Notes under the pieces: generated by a model
What the model saw: only the letters and a program-made list of their open reading frames with translations
Told to the model about the DNA's origin: nothing
Databases searched by the model: none
Shown: positions 57,376-64,000 of the stretch, piece after piece
Layout of the letters: each line of letters starts with the position of its first letter
Numbering within the stretch: the stretch's first letter is position 1
DNA from: Mytilus galloprovincialis
Taxonomy: Eukaryota > Mollusca > Bivalvia > Mytilida > Mytilidae
Direction: 5' to 3'
NCBI RefSeq assembly: GCF_965363235.1
Contig: NC_134839.1
Location: 96,243,743 to 96,307,742 of the forward strand
DNA length: 64,000 bases
Position numbers and translations under genes: made by a program

Positions 57376-58850
57376 CTCCGTAATTCTATATTCTATTCAT
57401 TCATAATCTTGAATTGAGACTTCTCTAATTTTGAATGATGCACACAGGCACAATAAAAGAAAACAGATTTCGCTATATATCTCTTCGAAATTGGAATTTG
57501 TGAAAGAAGAAATGACATGTTATATTTTATCTTACATGTGTACTTTCAATTTCAATATGGTTCTAAATTTAGATTTAGTTTTCCCATAAATTGCGGACGG
57601 AATAGAAGACACCTGTGTTTCTGCACATGTAGAAAAAGTTGAAACTGGGAGTTGAATGATATAATTTTTACTTACTTTTAAGATAAGTGTTAGAGTGAGA
57701 CAACTTTTAAGTTACTGAATAATTTTTGGGGCCTAATTTGTTTATTTTTCGTTTGTTTTCCGTCTTTGTTCTTCCGACCTGTAAGTGTTGCACTAGTGGT
57801 CAAATTATTCTCTTGGTATCGTCTGATTTCTAATATGAATATAAATCATGTCCTTAAATTTTCAATTGCGCAAAATACGAACATTTCAACGTCTTTTTAA
57901 TTAAACAATTACATTCACACGTCTTTCATTAATTATTTGTAACCTATTATAAAACTTTACGTTGAGTAAAAGTACTGTGTTTTCCGTTCAAGACTACGGC
58001 TTTTTAAAACGATATTGTTGGGTCAATTCAGGTTTCATTTTAATTAATTTGATATCAATAGAAGAAAAATTGTTACATGTTTATTTGTTTATAATTTTGT
58101 TGTGAGGCGTTTTTTCTTTCTGTTGATATCATAAACACGAAATGCCTTCTCCTACGCGTCTATAAAAAAAACCCCAAAAAACAGTGTTTTTAAGTCAGGC
58201 TGCACACAGAACAACGTTCAGAATGCTGTGTTTCTAATTGGAGTTATTTAGATAATTTCTATGAGGTTTAAGACAGCATAGGAGTGCTTGTTGGATTTAT
58301 TCTAGACCGCAGAAAGTAGTTTCTCTTTCGTGTGTCCTTTCTTGGAGTAAGGGAGATAACTTGCGTAACTAACGACGAACGTTTTTAATCCCGTTTTCCG
58401 CTAGAGGCGTGCAATTACGTACACTTCGCCTTAAGTAACTTCTAATTCATAACAATATCTTATATGCGCAATCTTTCATAGACAGAAATTTACGTCACAG
58501 CAATATCTTAACTGTGAATTATAATGTAGATGCATGTTTATATAGTTCAGTAAATTAAACACGTATACGTCTTATCAATATAAATCTGTTAGATGTCACG
58601 ATTTTAGTCCAAGTTCCATCAGGAGGGATTACCATGATAGTTGTTTCCTACTGCATAAACTATTAAGATTGACAATAAATTCAAGCGCGTCGACTAAAAT
58701 CTATATTACAGTATAGTACACCACATAAAATAAAAATATGCTTATATCGAGATTGAATTGATAACGTTTCACCCTTCTTGACCCCAAGGACATATTGATA
58801 ACTAGCAGTACGCAAAAGGTTATACACTACATTATACACTTCTATACAAG
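57376..58850. other. Upstream region of the protease gene
   Basis: AT-rich, no coding sequence found. The protease promoter should lie in the last few hundred bases. 'ggttatacactacattatacac' at 58,818-58,840 holds weak TATA-like sequence, but no start site can be fixed. Confidence 0.35.
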
Positions 58851-61800
58851 ATGTGGCACTGGCTCTATATTGTGTTAGCAATCAGTTTGTCTGAGGGTAA
58901 GTTAATTATGGAAGGCCGAAACCTCAATTTTCAAAGAATTTATTAAAGTCTACTTTTATCTTATTCTCTTTGAAAAATGAGAGTGAGTACTTATTTTCAA
59001 AGTATCATACGCCACTTTATCAAATTCCGTCGTACCATTTAGTTACAAATCAATATCGAAATTGACATCCTTTTATACGGCCTACATGTACAGAGCATAG
59101 AACATTTACCTACATGTTCATAAGATGATAATGTTCATCAATCATTCAAACATTGTCAAATGGTTCTGGTGGTACCGTTTTATTAGTTACATAGTGTGCT
59201 AGTGACATAATAGGTCACTCGCACACTGTGTAACGAAATTATCTTACCGACTATCTTCACGGGGTAAAATGCAGACTAGTGACCTATCAAAATGAGCAAG
59301 TCTTCAATACCGTTAGCATTAAGAAACTACTTCCGTTGAGCATGGCCTACAAAAACAGATTTAAATGTGTTTTATGTATTTATTTCTATATTAATCATCA
59401 ATTTCTTCGTCTGTTGAAACCTTTACGATTTTTTCTCAGTTCCGTTTTGTTTTTTATAAAGGAGCTACTAGTAACTACTAACCGTGTATGAAATAAGCCC
59501 CGCCTCCCTTCTAACCTAATATGACATATACACGGTCTGCATGCAGATGCTTTTAACCAATCACATTCCTAGATATGTGTAGTAGATAGGATAAGGTCAT
59601 TTATACATGCAGTAATGTACTATACCTACAAAGTATAGACAGATATCAGAAATAGGGGATGCGGTATGTACATGGTGTCAAATCATTTGCGCAAAAATCG
59701 ACAAATCTATCTAGCTAAAAAGCTTGACAATCAACACATACTGACAAAAATCCAAACAGAGGATCCAGAAAAAGGTGTTCGAAAGAGAAATTAGTACTCT
59801 TGTAAGCGTGTCAGGTCAATATTGCAATTAAATAGGATCAATTACACATAATGACAAACAATTTGCAAATTAAAGAAAACTTTCGAGTATAAAGTCTTTT
59901 AAAATAGCGACCACAAGTGGTTGTTATGTTTTAGTATGGATTCGATGAGAACTACAAAAAAAATAAATGTCGAATCAAAATTGCGATATATAAGTTACAT
60001 GAAAAAATTGGTTGATTATATAGGGGATCACTGAAGCATGAATGGAACGGGTTCCCCCTTTATGAAAAGTTCTATATACACAGATCATATACAATTTGAG
60101 ATCTGAATCCTCATTATCGAAAACAATCATAGCGGCTATTGCACAATCATAGCAAAAAGCAAGAGCGACATTTAGAATTCACATTTTTTTTTATCAATAA
60201 CACAGCATATATCAATGTAATTTTTCTCATTATTTATTGTGGGCGATATAGTATATTGATTAAGCCACCCTCTATATACCCTTAATTGCTTGCATCCTTT
60301 GTTGTTTTGCTTGGTTCTATGATGCTCACACACAAGATAATGTTAACTGATATTTATACATTACTGCATCATATATGAATGTGAGTTCCTAACTGCAGTC
60401 CTAACTATTTCGAATCATTTTACTGAATTTTTAATTCCTCGAAAAAAGCCGTTTCTGTGAAACTGCAGACCTATGAATGACTTGCATTCAAGGTTCAACA
60501 AACTTTCGATACCTATACTTTGGCACTGCACAAGGTATTGTTTTTCTCTGACTGTTAATGACGTCTTTACACTAAATCCATTGGAAGTTTTATTTGAACT
60601 GATTAATATATTTGTTTTAGATACATGGGTATTTAGTTGTTATTGGCTGCTATTACACCCATATCTGTACTTTTGTGTTTGTTTTAGGGGTTTTATGTGC
60701 TTAGTATCAATCTAATGAGTTTACCTCATTTCAACAGTTTTTCATAGTGTGTTATTATATCGTAATGCTACACAACTGTCCAAAGTACAACTATGAATTT
60801 TAGGTGGAGGATTTGGCGCCAGTAAACATGTTCAACCCCGCCACATTCTATATGTGCTGCCACAAAGTTTGGAACCTGTTATTCATATTTGTTTTCGTTC
60901 CTTGTTTTTACATAAATCAAGTTTTCTCATTTCAATAGTTTCACATTTGTTATTTCGGGCATTTTATAGATTACTATGCTGTTTATGTTTTCATTGCTGA
61001 TGATCTTACCGTTAACTATAGTTGTTAACCTCTATGTCATTTAGTCCCTGGTGAAGAGTTGTTTTATTGGCAAACATCTTCATATTTTTACACTTTTATT
61101 ACATTTCACTGGTTACAGGTATATTAGCACAAAATGGTACCTGTGGAGTACAAGTCATAAAACCACACCAACATAGTAGCACGTCACGTGTATCGCGCAT
61201 TGTTGGAGGTAGAGAGTCTATACCACATAGCTGGCCTTGGATGGTATGTTTATTATTCCCATTTCCAGGAAACATAAGTAATTCAATCTATCCGATCGGT
61301 ACTGATTGTCGAATCGTCCAAGATACTGCTGAATATTTTGCACATATATGTCATTAACAACACAAACCTTGCCAAACACCCGGATGCTTACTAAAATGTA
61401 CTGACGAATAAACAGTTCCTGATCCATTCATTAAAGTCTTTCAAGATTTCGTACTTTATTTGGCCTTTTTAACTTTGTTTTGATTCGAGCGCCACGCGCA
61501 AGTACAAATATTAATTCTAATATCTATGATGAATTTATTTAATTAAAATATAGCGAGAACTGTAGCATTAAACAAAGGCGAGTGTGTACTATTATGCATT
61601 ATTTACAACATGGCATTTTAGATTAGAACATCAACTACAGTTCTTATGACACGTGTCTCTGGGTCAATCTCCACCAACCTTTTAACTCTATGCTAAGTTT
61701 TAGAAGCTATATAATTCTGTTGCGAGCATCAACACAAACATGACTAAATGGTGGTACATCGTGGAATAAAGTTGACCCTTGGTGGATTTTTCTGGTATAA

Positions 61801-63838
61801 TTAAGTTTTTATTTGTACAGCAGGAGAATCGTAATAAAGTCATCTTTATTCGAAGATGTACCACCAAACTGTCTCAATTATACCTATGACATTTCCGAAG
61901 CATATGATTTTAGGTTAAGCTTTGTTTGGATACTAACTATAGGTTTAAATAAGTCTGAAATCAATTTTAGAAAACACAAACTGCGTTTCTTGAATCAAAT
62001 TTAAGTACTAGTACACTCGTAAAAAATATTTTTTGGAAACAAACAAAAAATTTAAAGAGTAAAAACTTAAAAGTACCAACAAACAAAAGCCTTTGCAATA
62101 AGAAGATTGCATTTGAAACGCTTGCAGTTGACGAACTGTTAAAGCATTTTCAAAATTCTGCCATGAAACGAATAAAAGTGAACAGGAAAAGATGCCATTG
62201 GGAAGCATATTCGCTCGAGCTTGGGATTAGTTCTAGCTCAAACACTCCAAACGAACAGAAATCAATCAAATTACATACAAATAGGTATATTGCAAAAAAA
62301 AAAAAAAGGCAGAATATTCTAAGGGATATTTAAAACTCAAAAATTCAAAGAAAAACTATCAGCGCAATGGCAACATAACCAAAAAAAAGATAATGAATGC
62401 AAAATGACTTTTATTGCAGGTACTGCTTAGATTTAGAACAGCTACAATAACCTGCGGAGGATCGCTCGTTAGAGGTGCAGATGGAAATATTGTAATCGTT
62501 ACAGCAGCACATTGTGTCGATGGGTATCTATATTTTAACATTATCAGAATACACAACTTAAAAGGGATATAACATAACTAGCATGTCATAAAAGGTACAG
62601 AACGATCTATAGGCCTATCGTTCTGTAAATACGGAAGAATTATTTCAGTGAACGTGCAAAAATCGTGCACAAATCGTTTTATACATATGAAATTATTCGT
62701 GTCATGAACAATAAAAATGGTTTAACTCAAATTAATGTTGATTGTTTTTTTTATTTTTGAAAAGAAATTTTCAATTAATAAATGAAATATGAAAATACTT
62801 TAACATTACCCCTCTAAGTTTCTTGAGGTTCTTGTTGCTCAAGTTCAAAATAATTCATTATGTTTTGAAATGAAAACACTCAATATATAATTTAAAGGCT
62901 AGTATCGTCGTATTATAAAAGCGATTCTGATTTTAATAAATTATAAGAGTATGATTTTTTATATCATACCATACATGCCTTTATACACCCAAATAAAACA
63001 ACTTGTAGTGTACCTGAATCAAGTCGGACTATACATGTATCTATATCATATGTTATTCGTTCTTGTTTGTCTTTGTTTGCATGTTGTTTATTTCCGGATG
63101 AGTTGGATGTTTGAGAGTGATGGTGTGTGTTGAAAAGTGTGATATTCGTGTACAAATATTATTATTAGTCTATTATCCCTTTAAGGCAATTTTAACCGCG
63201 CGAAGAGCAAACTAGTCGACAAATCACCATATGCAAAAGTACGTACTTGTAAATGCTTCTTGTTGTAAAAAATGTGGGTATGGCAGTTTTTTCATCAGCT
63301 AGTTTTTATTTCCAAATCAATATCATATATATGCATAATTTCCAACAGACAATACAACTAGATCTAAATTTATAGGTCACTTCATGAATCCTGCTTACCA
63401 TCTGAGCCCACAAATATCTTCTTTGTATATAGATTTTCGAATTACAAACATCCTCACATTCTGACGAATTCTTATATTAGTTCAGTAAGATGTCATTGCT
63501 AAGGTAGATTAAAGATGTAATAATTGCTCATTACCGTTCTGTAATTATCAATGAAATATTTTTTCCCAGGGCAACAGATCCTGCAGACTGGAAAGCGGAT
63601 GTTGGGGTTCACTCACGCGCTTCCATGGAGCCAAATCAAAAAGAATATGGTATTCAAGAAATAATTCCAAATCCTGGATTTAATTTTCAATTTCTGGACG
63701 ATGACATTGCAATTTTGAAAACGGCCTGGCCTATTGAATTGAACGACTATGTACAACCAATCTGCTTGACGACTGAAAATTCTGAACTTAAGGTCGGACA
63801 AGAATGTGCTGTTATGGGATGGGGAGCTGATGTTCAAG
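58851..63838 (+). CDS. Secreted trypsin-like serine protease, 5' four exons (partial)
   Basis: Plus-strand join 58,851-58,896, 61,119-61,243, 62,420-62,523 and 63,570-63,838, with all phases consistent; the gene runs off the right edge. Exon 1 is a signal peptide (MWHWLYIVLAISLSE). Exon 2 has a short propeptide with one Cys (NGTCGVQ), the activation site R/IVGG and SWPWM. Exon 3 has CGGSLVRG and TAAHC with the catalytic His. Exon 4 has DDDIAILK with the catalytic Asp, VQPICLTT (the Cys expected to pair with the propeptide Cys) and CAVMGWG. The catalytic Ser and the S1-pocket residue lie in later exons outside the window, so specificity cannot be read. It is an S1A (chymotrypsin-fold) secreted zymogen, probably digestive or haemolymph. 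An R1 repeat ends about 40 bases before exon 2. Confidence 0.88.
59998..60075. repeat. Fragment of the GGCGGATCCAG MITE
   Basis: TGGTTGATTATATAGGGGAT, CACTGAAGCATGAATGGA and TTTATGAAAAGTTC match the interior of the element at 6107-6269, without its ends. It lies in protease intron 1. Confidence 0.55.
60810..61080 (+). repeat. R1 repeat next to protease exon 2
   Basis: R1 copy: AACCCCGCCACATTCTATAT, GCATTTTATAGATTACTATG and the end GAGTTGTTTTATTGGCAAAC. It ends about 40 bases upstream of the exon 2 acceptor, so the branch point and pyrimidine tract lie between repeat and exon or within the repeat's T-rich tail. Confidence 0.6.
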
Positions 63839-64000
63839 GTAAACTTGTAACGATAAATGTATGTAGGTAATAATGAAGTGAATAACGGTAATAGATTTTC
63901 TTAATATTGCAAAGGTTCATCAGAAGGAATTGAAAACTATGGTCATGTCTTTGAAACTGCTGCAAACCTATTAACTTCTTACATTCTTATAAAATCCCTT
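63839..64000 (+). other. Start of protease intron 4
   Basis: Begins with the donor CAAG/GTAAAC. No exon is seen before the window ends. Confidence 0.6.

Overview
The window looks like nuclear DNA of a bivalve mollusc, most likely a marine mussel (Mytilus-like). It is AT-rich, its genes carry GT-AG introns and TATA boxes, and several interspersed repeats (called R1, R2 and R3 here) are ones I associate with mussel sequence. The genus is an inference; I could not search a database.

Layout. From 1 to about 28.5 kb there are two paralogous genes for a small secreted Tyr/Gly/Gln-rich protein, both on the minus strand (8.3-10.2 kb and 25.8-27.5 kb). A third copy of their promoter and first exon stands alone near 0.9 kb. 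The rest is repeats: three elements with inverted ends whose interiors are built from one short iterated word (2.9, 13.5 and 17.8 kb), a large inverted repeat with AGGTCA clusters (15.4-17.5 kb), long DNA hairpins and minisatellites.

From 28,668 to about 45,965 lies what I read as one large composite element, the main discovery. A degraded LINE reverse transcriptase is cut in two: its 'GLKQGCP' part ends at 28,667 and its 'LSPTLF' part resumes at about 45,967. Both cut edges begin with the same inverted sequence (CAGTCCCAC...), followed by arms of iterated words. Between them is one recognisable gene, a RecQ-like SF2 helicase in four exons on the minus strand, with its promoter in the right arm and a copy of its 5' end in the left arm. 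Its large intron has taken in a nearly intact esterase-type (CR1-like) LINE, whose 3' tail abuts the splice acceptor of the DECH-box exon, and a 3.8-kb Mutator-like fold-back element with a 9-bp target duplication. The fold-back element itself contains an 871-bp insertion with inverted ends. No transposase is visible.

From 46 to 64 kb are a probable single-coding-exon rhodopsin-like receptor (52,980-53,903, plus) and the 5' four exons of a secreted trypsin-like serine protease (58,851-63,838, plus; the serine exon lies beyond the window). Scattered R1 and R3 repeats, another hairpin and further word-type repeats lie between. No bacterial-type operons, rRNA genes or CRISPR arrays are present; one short tRNA-like fold lies in a helicase intron.
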